Shown here one piece after another: positions 34,247 to 45,339 of a stretch of DNA of 64,000 bases. The stretch is from Lolium rigidum (taxonomy: Eukaryota; Streptophyta; Magnoliopsida; Poales; Poaceae), in assembly GCF_022539505.1 (NCBI RefSeq), contig NC_061508.1, forward strand, positions 343,369,484-343,433,483, written 5' to 3'. The notes beneath the pieces are model-generated. The model did no database searches. It was not told the DNA's origin and worked only from the letters and a program-made list of their open reading frames with translations. The translations under genes were made by a program, and so were the position numbers. Every line of letters begins with the position of its first letter. Positions within the stretch are counted from its first letter, which is position 1.

Positions 34247-34582
34247 GTGCCGTGCAAAAACGCACGGCAAAGGGTTGGCCTACACGGCAAAGCCGTCGTT
34301 GCCGTGCATGCATCTTTGCCGTGCGCCTTCGTGGCCTCTTTGCCGTGGGGGGTTACGTTGCCGTGCGCCGTCTGGCTGCTTTACCGTGCGGGGTTGCTTT
34401 GCCGAGCGCCGTGCTGGCTCTTTGCCGTGCGCTGCTGGTTTGCCGTGCGTCGCCCCGGAGCCACACGGCAAAGAATTCATTGCCGTGCGCGAGTCGCACG
34501 GTAAAGAACTTCCGCACGGCAAAGGGCACTGGAAGCACACGGCAAAGACCCGTGCACGGCACTGAGCTTTTTTCCTGTAGTG
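34247..34582. repeat. 5' terminal and outer subterminal repeats of the CACTA element
   Basis: About 17 copies of TTTGCCGTGC and its complement, ending in the terminal sequence AGCTTTTTTCCTGTAGTG at 34582. Between the satellite and this block (33991-34246) is an AT-rich spacer without coding signal. Confidence 0.85.
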
Positions 34583-36092
34583 GCGCCGCCCAACCCGACA
34601 AGGCCAACAACAAATATCTGCCATTAGCTTCAGCTATATGACAGGACCCTGGTTGACCAAAAGGAGCATACACGTGTGAGAAAAAGAAACATCGCAAAAA
34701 TACTTGTTTCAGTATAGCTATTGAAATATTCGACAAGGCACCATTACAAATTTCATTCACTAACCATGGCATAGAAGATTGACTCATAACTCTTGCAACC
34801 TGGCAACCATATGTAGTGCTTATTTCAAATCTACAAAGTCAAGTCCGTAAACATTTTTCTAGAAGTCAACATTCTCTAGAAAAATTAAGAAAATAAGATT
34901 CATTACTCAAAACTATATCCAGAGTTTTGATTATGCAAGGCCCCATGATACTTCAAAACTGAACAACAATTTAGGTTCTATCCTAGAAACACATAAGAAC
35001 CCTCTTGCCATTACACATGAACACCACATGAGAACTATGCGGTAGTTTGTCTGATCATTCAGGTATTAGACAATGAACAAAGGCACCATGGGAATCCTAT
35101 AATGAACCTGAAGATGAGCTTTAATATAGTAGGAAGATGTATTCTATAACTGCAACTTCAAGAAATAAAAAGATAGTAGAAAGGTAGCTAGCTTATATGC
35201 TATACACATTAATTGATAGGCTACATGCATGCATGGATTAGCAACACTGTTGCCTAATTAATTAACTCATTAAAATAACTTAGCTCCATGAAGTGCTACC
35301 AGCCACATGATACACAAACCCTCCTAAATAACTAGTGCTACCGCTGCAGATTTAGCCCGCACTAAGTAAATAGAATGGTCATCATATAGTTTCTAGTAAG
35401 AACACAATATGATCGAGAATTCGAAACATGTAAAATATGCTATGGCATGGTTCGTTCACACATCAATACCACCAAAACACCGGCACTAGTTACATTTCAA
35501 AACTATGAATGCCCCATATTTTCCAAAAATTAAACCAGACATTTAGTTCCTTCTCTTGCAGAGTCAAAAGCAAAAAAGGTTGAGAAACCGACTGGGCATA
35601 TGACAAAGAAAATGGCAGCCACAAAACAAAAAATTGTGATTAAGTAGCCAAGGAAGTATTATGCTTAAAATAACAAGATTGACATCTTCACGGAACATTA
35701 TAATCCCAATTGTTCTTACCCTAGTTATTAACTAGAACAAGAAAAATGTCAAATAATGGAGCTATTCTCCCTAAACAAGACATGATCAAGATCACAAGGT
35801 ACTAACCAGTAGCATTCAGAACCATACAATAGAAAGTTGAGGCTAGTAACACAAAATTATCGAGTCCATTGGCTTAGCAAAAGTACTTGCACCAGGATCT
35901 CAAATAACCAAGCCTAGATAGCAAACTCATAGCAACAGATTCGATAAAACTAGATGGCATAATAGGCCAGAGTATAACATGGCCACGGAGAGTGCATGTG
36001 AGACATGATCAAAGGTGTGAACAAGGAACTCAACATAGAGGTTGTAACGGAGGTCAAGCCGCGTCGACCTCGATGCTTAGCCGCACCACATA
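34583..36092. other. AT-rich flank right of the CACTA element
   Basis: No gene recognised. 35830-36100 is homologous to 16350-16680 on the left side of the transposon, in direct orientation. The rest resembles intron sequence. Confidence 0.45.
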
Positions 36093-36601
36093 TGATGGGG
36101 ATATGCCTAAGGGGGTCCACAAATGGTCTCACTCGCCGTAGGAGAGAAGGCCCAGGAAGGGGTCCAGTCGGCAAGGGTGACTGGGCCTAAAACCCTGAGC
36201 GACTGGGCTTAAACCCTGGAGGATGGCGACTGGCCCGGAGGCCCAGGCGACTGAAGTTGTAGATTACTTGGGCGCGGGATAAAGGATCCCAGCCTTATAG
36301 CGATCGTTAGGATACGATCTTATCTCCATGTAACCCTAGATCGGGGGTGCCTATATAAACCCACAGGCTAAACCCTAGAAAGGATCCGCACTCAATCTCC
36401 TCATCTCCATACCTCTTGGTCTTCCGGCCAACTGAGCCACTTCATTGTAAAACTCCACTGAGTAATAGCTGGACGTAGGCCTTTTACTCTCCAGAGGGGC
36501 TGAACCTGGGTAAAACCCCGTGTCATGTGCACATGGCTACGCCACCTTGCCCCCGCATCAACGAAGTGCTGCACCCACCTGCCGTGGTCATATACACGTC
36601 A
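36093..36601 (+). mobile_element. Solo-LTR candidate (about 509 bp)
   Basis: TGATGGGGATATGCC at the left and ACACGTCA at the right, with an internal TATAAAC promoter-like box (about 36354) and an AAACCCTAG segment, all common in short Gypsy-type LTRs of grasses. It interrupts the flanking homology shared with 16660. The flanks ACATA (36088-36092) and GCATA (36602-36606) match at four of five positions. No primer site or internal domain follows. A similar architecture is seen at 62627-63063. Confidence 0.55.
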
Positions 36602-36606
36602 GCATA

Positions 36607-37730
36607 AGCCTGCACCATACCAAGTGGAATCTGCATATAACAGAAACAACATCGAGATAAAGTAACTCATAGTAGAAGGACATTGTTTTGCATAAAATGT
36701 ATAATTAACGAGAATTATCATGCAGTTCACTTTAACAACATATTAATAAATTTTAGTTTCCTCAACAAATAGTAGTTCATCTACTCCATTTACAAACAGG
36801 GTAGTAAACAAAAAAATTATAGAAGTGCTCCATCATTCATGTGAAACTATCATCTATATATGTCCACAAATTTTACAGATGTCGTAGTTACAAACTGGAA
36901 TTTTAGAGCATTCTCCGAGAAAAATAATCTCTAAGAGAAAAACTTCCCCCACAAAATTGGTAGAAAGCTGAGATAATTCGGCCCAAACAGAAAACAAATC
37001 CTCTAGGGAAAATAGAAAACTCAAAGGTCATACAAACAACCACATAATTACCTAAAATTAAGAAAATGATGAAGTCTAAGTGACAAATAGAAATATCTCC
37101 AAAAAAACACATAAAGAGTATGTAATGAAAAAATCACTAAGCACACTAAGCATTTATCTAAGGAAGGCCCAACAGAAAATAAACAGTGATAATGTGAATT
37201 AATTAATACAATGAGATGAAGCATGATTAGATTTTATGCAGGCTGTCGCATAGCATATGCCAATTGATACTAACATCAATCAGTAAAGAACAGTGCATAC
37301 AGGTTAAATAGTAAACTACTCGTCCGGGCTTATTTTAAATCATATATGGACTGGTGTTAAAGTTCTTGCGACGGACAAACAACAAGACATTTTCTTTTCA
37401 GCAAGAGCACGGCAAAGAACACCTACACTCTTCCTCAGTCAATCTCCAACCCAAGTACATTAATTACTATGATAGTTATAGGAATTAAAAGGCCTGCAGA
37501 AGAGACCCTACGTGGCTCTCAATTTCATCCTGTATCAATGAGGAAATGATCCTGGTTGATATGTGGGCATGCATGAGACATTCTTTGGTCAGGACTTGTC
37601 ATCCTTGTTGTCATCGTTGTCGCTAGGCGCTTGCTTGGGAGGCTACATCTGAAACCCGTAAGGTGCAAGTGTGTTATGCACAGGCTCACGCCAACGCCTC
37701 TTAGAGAAACAACAAGGACCTGCTACTTAC
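36607..37730. other. AT-rich, no gene recognised
   Basis: Only short frames; nothing with a family motif. It may be intronic to the PP2C gene remnant that follows. Confidence 0.4.
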
Positions 37731-37883
37731 AAGGCTCGAGTCGAGGAAGAGCATTATGATGGTTATGTCATTGTAGAAGTGACGATGAACGCCTCGAACG
37801 ATCTTCTTGAGAGCAGAATACCTTATCTCTCTTTTATTAGCTGCTCCAAGTAAAGCTGATTTTATGAGCCTCCTAGCGCTTCC
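37731..37883 (-). pseudogene. Orphan exon of a PP2C protein phosphatase
   Basis: 153-bp minus-strand exon bounded by TTGCCAG acceptor and GTAAGT donor. The peptide runs [20 protein letters not shown], then a [20 protein letters not shown] segment. It matches the C-terminal end of plant PP2C phosphatases (clade D type: ..KKREMRYSDLKKI.RGVRRHFHDDI.V.V.FLD), including the late Asp of the metal site in the NDIT segment. PP2C enzymes remove phosphate from Ser/Thr. No other PP2C exon was found within several kb either way, so this is a gene fragment, possibly carried by a transposon, or the rest has decayed. Confidence 0.65.
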
Positions 37884-38955
37884 CTGGCAAATCAAATACA
37901 GATGTGAAGCATTAAGAGTATGTAGTTAGGACCAAGGGCTAAGAGATAGCAAGGTTTAAATCTTTTTGATGCTAAGATTCCAATGTAAGGGTGCTTAATT
38001 ACATTTCTTCTCAAACTCAATGCTTACATTATGCTCTACGGACAGTTGGACAACCAATAATTCTCGAGTGGTTTTAACATGTTTTCCTAACACGTCTCAA
38101 GAATCCCAACTTTGGCAACATAAAGCATGCCACAACAAATTACACCAACTAGATAGGATGAGCCAACAGTCGCTATATGAGGCTTGATAGGCCATTGCTT
38201 GGTGACAATAGAGAAGAATCCATCTTTCTGTAGCTTCATATGCTTTTTTCAGCACATCAGAAGACATTGTGTTTTGCTACCCTGCAATACAGTCACACAA
38301 GCGAAATACAACATTGTGAACATAGCACCAAAGGAACGGACATAATACTAATGCATATTGATCGTAGGTTAGAATTTACTTTTCAGATGGTTGAAGAGGT
38401 TATCGCTGATGTAGCAAGCTGTATCTGGTCCACCGTGCCATCGTAAACCCGACTAAAGTGACGTACAAAGCCAGAGTCTAGAAAGCTCAATGGGCCCGAC
38501 TCAATATGACACTAGTCCACAAGTTATGGGCCTGGACAACAGCCATGGAGATGTACCCGTTTAAATGCTTCCCAGTGTCCTTGTATCATAGAAGTCCTTC
38601 CTACCAACTGATAGCATCAGAGCCTGTCCAGTTGGATGATGGTCTCCAAAACTCCTGCATGAACTTAATCAATGTCACTATCTCATCCCTCATCAATCAT
38701 ATCCCACCCATGTCCGCCTCCAAGCTCGCTTCATCAAATCTCCAGGAAAATTGCAGTTTCACTTATCAGTGCACCAACATAATCTTGCCTTTCTACTGGA
38801 AAGAAAAAAAAAATCATGTGTAAGTATATGAATTCCAAGGAATTTCTCATTAACACTACTGTTAAGTTCATCGCTTTCAGGCAGTTTGGGAACACACTTT
38901 TAACATTTTTTTATCTTACATTATTTTCTTCCATACAAGTGCGCGCCCGATGCAT
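37884..38955. other. Low-coding stretch, no gene recognised
   Basis: Contains a plus-strand frame at 38506-38823 (105 aa) without known motifs. Composition is mixed, with some exon-like stretches, but no splice-consistent gene could be assembled. Confidence 0.35.
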
Positions 38956-38959
38956 TCGT

Positions 38960-39912
38960 GGATGCTGGTGACCGACGCCCTGGTCCATGTGCGCGTCGGG
39001 GAAACGACGAGTGCAGCTCAAGGGTGGGCAGCTTCGTCTGTTCGCCAGAGCCCGAAGGTTAGATCTACTCTTTCCCCCTGGCCTCTCTCCCTCCCCGCAG
39101 ATCTGTGATGTCGTCTTCGTGTCGGTGTCTGATGGCTGGGAAGCGGGTGTGGAAGGCTGGGGTCGAAAGAAATCATCGCTCTTTGACCACAGTGGCGGCT
39201 ACGCCTTTGGGGCGCCGTGACCTGGTGAGGCGCCACTGAGGTCCCATCCCCCACCTCCTACCCCCGTCCCGGGTGAAAGCTCAAAATCCGTTGGATTGGA
39301 TGGCGGCGACACCTTGGCGTCGTTCCCTCCTTGGAGGCGCCGTCTGGGGACCGGTGGTGTGGCGGCAAGCGTTGCTATGGTTGGTGTGGTTCTGTTGGTG
39401 GTGTGGCTAATGCTTGACTCCGTTGCATTTTCAGGTTCGATGGTTGTTCCCAAGCTTTCCCGTCTCCTGGGTGTCCTCATTGAAGTTCTTCGTCGCACCG
39501 GTGTGCCTAGAGGCGAGGTGGTCTGTGTGGTCTCCGGTTGGTCTCCTGGAAGGTATCTCTCCTTGTTTCTAGGGTGAACATCTCCATCTGCTGATGTTAC
39601 TACGTCCTGCAATCCAAGGCGAGAGGGTAGGGACTCTCTTCGTCGATGGAGGAGGAAGTTGTTCCTTCGTTGACAACGTTGGTGATCACTGTGTGTTGTC
39701 CTCAATGCCATACATTGCCTACCTGGTGCTGCTACTGCTACTGTCCTGGCGCTCTTGCGAGGATGACATCGCCGGCTCATGCTGCGTTTCTGGTTCATCT
39801 TTGTGTGTTTGAGTTGGGTGTTGTGTTGTAAGTTGTCTCAGCATTTTTGTATCTATCGACCGCACGGCTTTATTAATTTAAAGCAGGCCTTCTAGCCTTC
39901 AATTTAAAACAA
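38960..39912 (+). mobile_element. 5'-truncated LINE-like retroelement, 3' end
   Basis: GC-rich body with fragmentary frames, ending in GCACGGCTTTATTAATTTAA, then AGCAGGCCTTCTAGCCTTC and an A-rich tail (about 39895-39912). That tail sequence is a recurrent 3' end of grass non-LTR elements. Related minus-strand tails occur at 42418 and 62165. No reverse transcriptase is left. The left boundary is approximate. Confidence 0.45.
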
Positions 39913-40019
39913 AATTCATAAATAACTGTGATAGGATGAAACAACATTGAACCAAACTGGCATAGCAATAATATGTAGCAAATCAAACGTTATAAACAAA
40001 TAGAATAGTGGGCGGCAAG

Positions 40020-40358
40020 TATACCTGGCCATGGGAAGCCCGACCCGGTCGGCCCAGCCCATCCCGGCCCGAAATTCATGGGCTTGGGTCAGCCCAAGCA
40101 TGCTTGTGGGCCGGGCTTGGGCCGAAAATTTAGGCCCGATGGTTGCACTGGGCTGGGCTTGGGCTTGAGAAATGTGCCAAGTAAGGAAGAGGTCCGGCTT
40201 GAGGCACAAAGCCCAATGGGTATTTTGTTGTGATGGGCCAGGCTTGGGTCGAAATTCTAGGCCCGACGGTCGGGCCAGGCCTGGGCCTGGGTTTTTTGCG
40301 TCAGGCTTTGTTAGGCCCGGCCCGAAGCCTGGCCCGACGCGAACTATGCCCATGTATA
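40020..40358. mobile_element. hAT-like MITE with 8-bp target duplication
   Basis: 339-bp element rich in GGCCCG/CGGGCC motifs, flanked by exact 8-base repeats GCGGCAAG (40012-40019 and 40359-40366). Ends are inverted repeats: left TATACCTGGCCATGGG, right (complement) TATACATGGGCATAG. Known: 8-base duplications and TGGGCA-type ends are typical of hAT MITEs. It has no coding capacity. Confidence 0.8.
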
Positions 40359-40366
40359 GCGGCAAG

Positions 40367-41745
40367 GGATGGTGGTAATTAACCTGGTAGGCATTGGAGG
40401 CCATCAGAGAAGAGTGACTTGTAAACACTCACTCACCGGAGGAAGCGCGTCTCTCCCTAGAGTACTTGTCGTTTGCAAATGACATGTACCTACCGAGTTC
40501 CCATCTAATAGCTGTCGTACGCTTTGTGCCCTCCTCGTCCTCCTATATGCTCTGAACGTGAAAATTATGCAAGTTTTCATCACTCTTGATGCATGGTAGG
40601 GAACAAACATATCATATATAAAAAATAGCAACATCCATTTCCTATACTACCACTGCACATGCACATGCACATGTACACTATCAAAAGAAGATATGTTCAG
40701 AATCTCTTATGAGAAGCATAAACAATGTAAAAAAAAATGGAAAAGAGCATGACATTTAAAAATAGAGTGAACTGAAGTCGCACAGCTAGCGAATAATGTA
40801 CATTGAGCACAATAATTGAGCATAAGCAAACCAGAAATTGCCTAATGATATCATTTTAATGATAGCACAAGAATAAGAATATTATGTTCTTACCATCTTA
40901 TTCTTAAGCCAAAATACCAAGGAAAATAAGCAAAGCACTCCATATGAGTGTTTCCTAGCCAAATCAAACCATCGGGACTTATGCTTCCCTTCTATGATAT
41001 TGATTTACTGCATTTGTTATATTTATTATTGCGTAAAGATCACTAAAATTCTAGCAACCCATGGCAGCATAGAATATTTGCTAACTATTCATTATATTTT
41101 CCATTGCATAATGTATTCCCGAGTGTAAATCTGTAATTATTTTTGGCTTTAATCATGAGGCTTTGATACATGAAACGTGCTTCTTCCTCTATTATTATTT
41201 CTGCATGGGTCTAATATTGTTCACCCATTGTTTTATCCCGACATTTATACATGACTCTGATATTGGCTGTTGCAACACTATTTGAACGTGGCAAGTGGAT
41301 CAAACAACACCCAAGTTGGACCATGTCAAGAATCTACTCCGTGCGGCTGATGTACAACTATTTAGACATGTTAAATCAACTAAGCACAGAGATTGGATCA
41401 GGTCCAGATTCTTATCTGTGTGGCATGCGACAAGATACCAAATGACCCCCAAGGTTAATAAGTGACTCATCAATTTTATTCATTCATGCATTCAGAACCG
41501 TGAAAGCATGCATGCAACACATTCAGCTAGCTGAAACCAAAGACGTCCCTAGCATGCTCTGAATCTGAAGACAACGCAGGTTATCAGCAGTGTCGATCCA
41601 TAAGCAGCAGAAAAAAATCAGCATGTTCATGCCATATGCACCCACTGCCGCATAAGCACAGGTGATCGAGATGTTCATCCGCTCCACACCGCCCACGGCC
41701 CCACATCTCAGCAGCAGAACAAGGAACTAAATCCATCAAGAATAC
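40367..41745. other. AT-rich intergenic sequence
   Basis: No gene, repeat array or convincing transposon end was seen. A (CACATG)n run of about four units lies near 40655. Confidence 0.4.
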
Positions 41746-42227
41746 ATGGAGGGGAAGGAAGAGGAGGGGAAGAGAGACCTCAACGTGGGCAGCATGTCGT
41801 TGCAGTGGGCCGGCCTTTGTCCGAGCTGCAGATGCCTCCTGGCGGCCGTGGTATTCTCCGCCGTACACCAGGAGCAGCCGTGGTCCTTGGCGGCCGCCGC
41901 GGTCGTCGGAGATAGGCAGGAGCGTGAGGCCGGCCTCCCGTTGTATGCCAGCAGGAGGCGGAGGAGGGGTACCGGGCCTTCCCCGCCGACCACCAGGTCC
42001 GGCAGGAGCGCGCGAGGCCGCGGTGGTTTCCTCTCGTCAACGGCGGCATATGCAGGGGCGGCGCTAGGGGTTGGCCGCGGCGGCGTGATTGTGGGCGTCG
42101 GTTGGGGATTCGATCGGTCAGACGGTGGCGATCGAGGCTGCGCCGGCGAGCGGTGGAGCGGGTGGTGAGTGGCGAGATGCGTGCGTTGTGCTGTGCTTTC
42201 TTGGGGACTCCGTTTTTGCCTTGCCAC
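41746..42227 (-). other. GC-rich gene-start-like segment, unknown
   Basis: A 163-codon minus-strand frame beginning MARQKRSPQES near 42227, in a CpG-rich island in otherwise AT-rich DNA. Rich in Pro, Arg and Ala, with no domain. It could be the 5' end of a host gene read leftward or a captured fragment. No downstream exon with a known motif was found, so it is not called a gene. Confidence 0.25.
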
Positions 42228-42417
42228 CGAGTGGGATCTGGTGATCGAGATTAGATTACTTCCTTCCTTTGTTTAGGACTGTATTATGAGTATTTCCTTC
42301 TTTGTGCGCGCGCGTGATTAGGGGCAGCCGTTGATTAATCGAGGTGGATTCGCTCTTAACGAGTGCCGATTCGATTACTTCCTTCCTTTGTTGATTCATC
42401 ATGCTGTATTATTATTT

Positions 42418-44165
42418 TTAGACGGAAGGCTTGAAGTGAGCCCGGCTTTGAATTAACGAATTTGAATTAACGAAGCCATCAACCGGCTAGGAGTTATACC
42501 AAAAGTTACAACACACACGCGCCAAGCGTACAACCCAAAGCACAACAAAAGACAACACAGAAAAGCAAGCCGAAGCGTCATCTGATCCATGAAGAGTGAG
42601 CCTTGTCTTCTGTTGCACCGGAGCGATCACTACCGTGTCCACGCCAACAAACCTCCACCGCACTAAGACTACAACTCAAGGGGGGAACTCAACGACGGGC
42701 CGGCCACCTAGCAGAGCTTGAGGAACCAAACGAGGGAGGGTCTTGCGGCGACGCCTCCAAGAAGGTGAATGGCGCAAGAATGCGTCATCGTCGTCGGCAA
42801 AGAAGGACCTGCAAAGTTTTCACCCAGACCCGAGAACCACCACTCATGGAGCTTGGGCTAGGTCCAGACCAAACACACAACATCATCCCCTGGCATTGGG
42901 ATAGGCACACCGGCAAGAGCTACGACCAGACGCCGACCTAGCAAAGCCCCCCAAGGCGTTAGGAAGGAAATCAGCTACCGCAGCAAACCGTGTAAAAGCA
43001 TCCAGGCTGACATTATGGGGGGGCTGCAACACCAGCGAGAGGTCACACGGTGCTCCACAAGACACTACCAGAGAATCTTACACGAAGCGAGGACTCCAAG
43101 AGGAGCAGATTGAGGCGGAGGGATGGAGTCCATTATTTCGAACATGAGGGCCATCATCGGGGCGCCTTCAACAAGGGAACGACACCCGCAGGTGACGCTG
43201 TCGCCAGCACCGGTCAGAGCCATGCGCTGCTTTCGCCGAGGTCCAAACCTAGATAGAAATTCCGGACGCCGTCGCGAGGACGTAGAGCGAACACGGCGGA
43301 GATCACCGCCGCGCCTCCAACCTAAGTCACACTATGAGCTAGCCCTGACTCGACTCATCCACAGGAAACATGTGCTGGCTGGCAGAGGTTTCGGCCAGAC
43401 CCAGATCTAGATGTCCAAGACCCTAGATTGGCGGCACCACGATGTCCACCATCCCCAACGCGCGAGCACACCTGCACAAGCACGACCAAATTGGTCGGAG
43501 GGAGAACAGACCGCAGCCGCCGGAGTAGCTGCAGTATGCGAGCCGGCCCAAGGACCTCGTCCCAGATAGGTAGCAAGGACGTCGCCCCAACGACTCCAGA
43601 ATGGTGGGACGTCACCCCAACGACGCCCCACCGCCGGAAGCTCAACCGAGCTTCGATAAGCCCGAGCGGGCAGATCGCCAAAACCGGCGCTGCCGGTCCA
43701 GTCCGAGCACGACACCAGTCGCAACGGTTGGAGGCCGAGGAGGTCTCTACGTGCAGCACACCAACGGAGCACGACCCCAAAACGGCCGGGCCCGCCAGGC
43801 CTAGATCTAGGCCCGCGGGCCCAGATCAGCCGCCGCCACCTTGGGACGCAGGAGCGTCGGCTGATGAGGCACTGGGCACCACCGCCGCGACCGCTCGCCT
43901 CGCCGCCAGCCACGGTGGGATCCGCGCCGGCCTGGGCTGGAGCCGGCGCCCTCCAATGCCGCCTGGTCGAGCCCGCCCCGTCGGGCGTCCCATGCGCACG
44001 GGAGAGGAGGAAACCGCCGCCGCCAGCACCGCCTGGGCTTTGCCCGGCGGGGGACGGAGGGGGGAGGAGGAAGAGGGTGGGGAGGACGGGGGCGACCCGG
44101 TCGCCCACGGGGGAGGCGACGGGAGCGGGGGGGGGGTCTTCGGGGTCTCTCCCCAATTAGTGCTA
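42418..44165 (-). mobile_element. LINE-like retroelement body with 3' tail, minus strand
   Basis: On the minus strand the right end starts with GGGGAGAGACCCCGAAGACC and the left end finishes with TTCAAAGCCGGGCTCACTTC, then AAGCCTTCCGTC and AAAAATAAT. A very similar tail occurs at 62165-62210, and a related one on the plus strand at 39870. The inside is GC-rich with long but motif-free frames (for example 43407-44156). It is probably a non-coding or decayed non-LTR element; the class is inferred from its tail. Confidence 0.45.
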
Positions 44166-45339
44166 TTTAACTTTCACGGAATAAGTGCCGAGTGTATTAT
44201 TTTTCACACATGATCCGTGCTAGCTATGACCAAATCTTGCTAAGTGGAGAACTAGTTGCTAGAGGCAAAGCGAGCTAGCTTTTGCACTCGACGGCTAAGC
44301 TAGCTATGTGCTTTCCCTTGTCATGCTCGATGCACTCTCTACGAGAAATAAGAAAAATGACAAAACAAAGTAATCGACGACGATTAGCACGAAAGAAAAT
44401 AAAAAAACACGCCATCAAACCAACACAAAACATCGACGCTCCACGCAGCCCGATTCCATGCGACACCAACGACGGGCTCTCGCTCGGAGCAGTTGACAAG
44501 TCTACGATCATTGACTTGCTTGGAGGGGTACTGTACCGTGTGTTGGTGGAAATTATATTTTGTTCCTATGGACTGACAATATAATCTGCTAATGTAGAGG
44601 AGAGCCAGGTAGTCGATCCTGGGATATTATTTATTTGCATAATTAATGGAGGAGTTTATCAGTTTGAAGAAATATGGATTATCATTGCAAGACATGTATA
44701 TCAACGTTCCAAGCAATGTCTTGACCACAACGATGGCGACAATGGTAGGAGAGCCGCGGGACGGGCGATGGGTACCACAAGATGGCGAAGACGATGGCCG
44801 CTACTCATAGATTCGGTGCAAGGAAGACATAGCAACGAAGACCGGCACATGAAATGATAGGCATTAAATACTCCTAGCATGAAACGGCAATCTATTAAGT
44901 CCCATAAATATTTGAACACTCAAAATGGCTATGTAATGTTTCAACGTAATCAAGTAGCACATGTGGAATCATGAAAACCATAGAGATGCTCATCCTGACA
45001 TTGCCGCATTGGATCTTGGAAAGGTAGTTGATCATCCACATGTCTTCATTTATTTACCAGTTAAGACGTATGCCTCGTTGACACCATTCCACATGACATA
45101 GCGCCTTGTCAATGTCACTTGACCTGGTGTCTCTATGTCACGGAGCTCAACGTTTGCTCTGGCATCATCGCCTACAATTGATTAATCAACGTACTCATGT
45201 TCAAATTAATAGTACAGTAGTATTATAGATACTACGTTAAATCTCATTAACTATTAATTCATGTGACATTTGAATAAAATGGATGCTAGTTAAAAATAAG
45301 TTGCAAATGATAACCATGTAACAATCAACCAACTCGATA
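44166..45339. other. Intergenic, nothing recognised
   Basis: Short frames without motifs. AT-rich after 44880. Confidence 0.4.

Larger units (their letters stand above)
19066..34582 (-). mobile_element. CACTA (En/Spm-type) transposon with internal satellite array, 15.5 kb
   Basis: Seen: left end CACTACGGCAGAACAGGG, right end (complement) CACTACAGGAAAAAAGCTC. Both are followed by dense TTTGCCGTGC repeats in both orientations. Between them lie minus-strand genes for TNPD (tnp2-type transposase) and a TnpA-like protein, the standard CACTA pair; the transcriptional 5' end is therefore on the right. Known: short CACTA ends and subterminal repeats bound by TnpA define the superfamily. The flanks show no clear 3-base duplication: CGC precedes and GCG follows. 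Both genes are broken by frameshifts, so the element is probably immobile without help. The 350-bp satellite at 28488-33990 makes up over a third of its length. Confidence 0.9.

Noticed and set aside
41746..42227. A complete host gene
   Set aside because: Only a Pro/Arg-rich frame without a domain or identifiable downstream exons; recorded as an unknown GC-rich segment instead.
43407..44213. 249- and 261-codon frames on opposite strands
   Set aside because: GC-rich retroelement body; neither frame shows a gag, reverse transcriptase or other motif.
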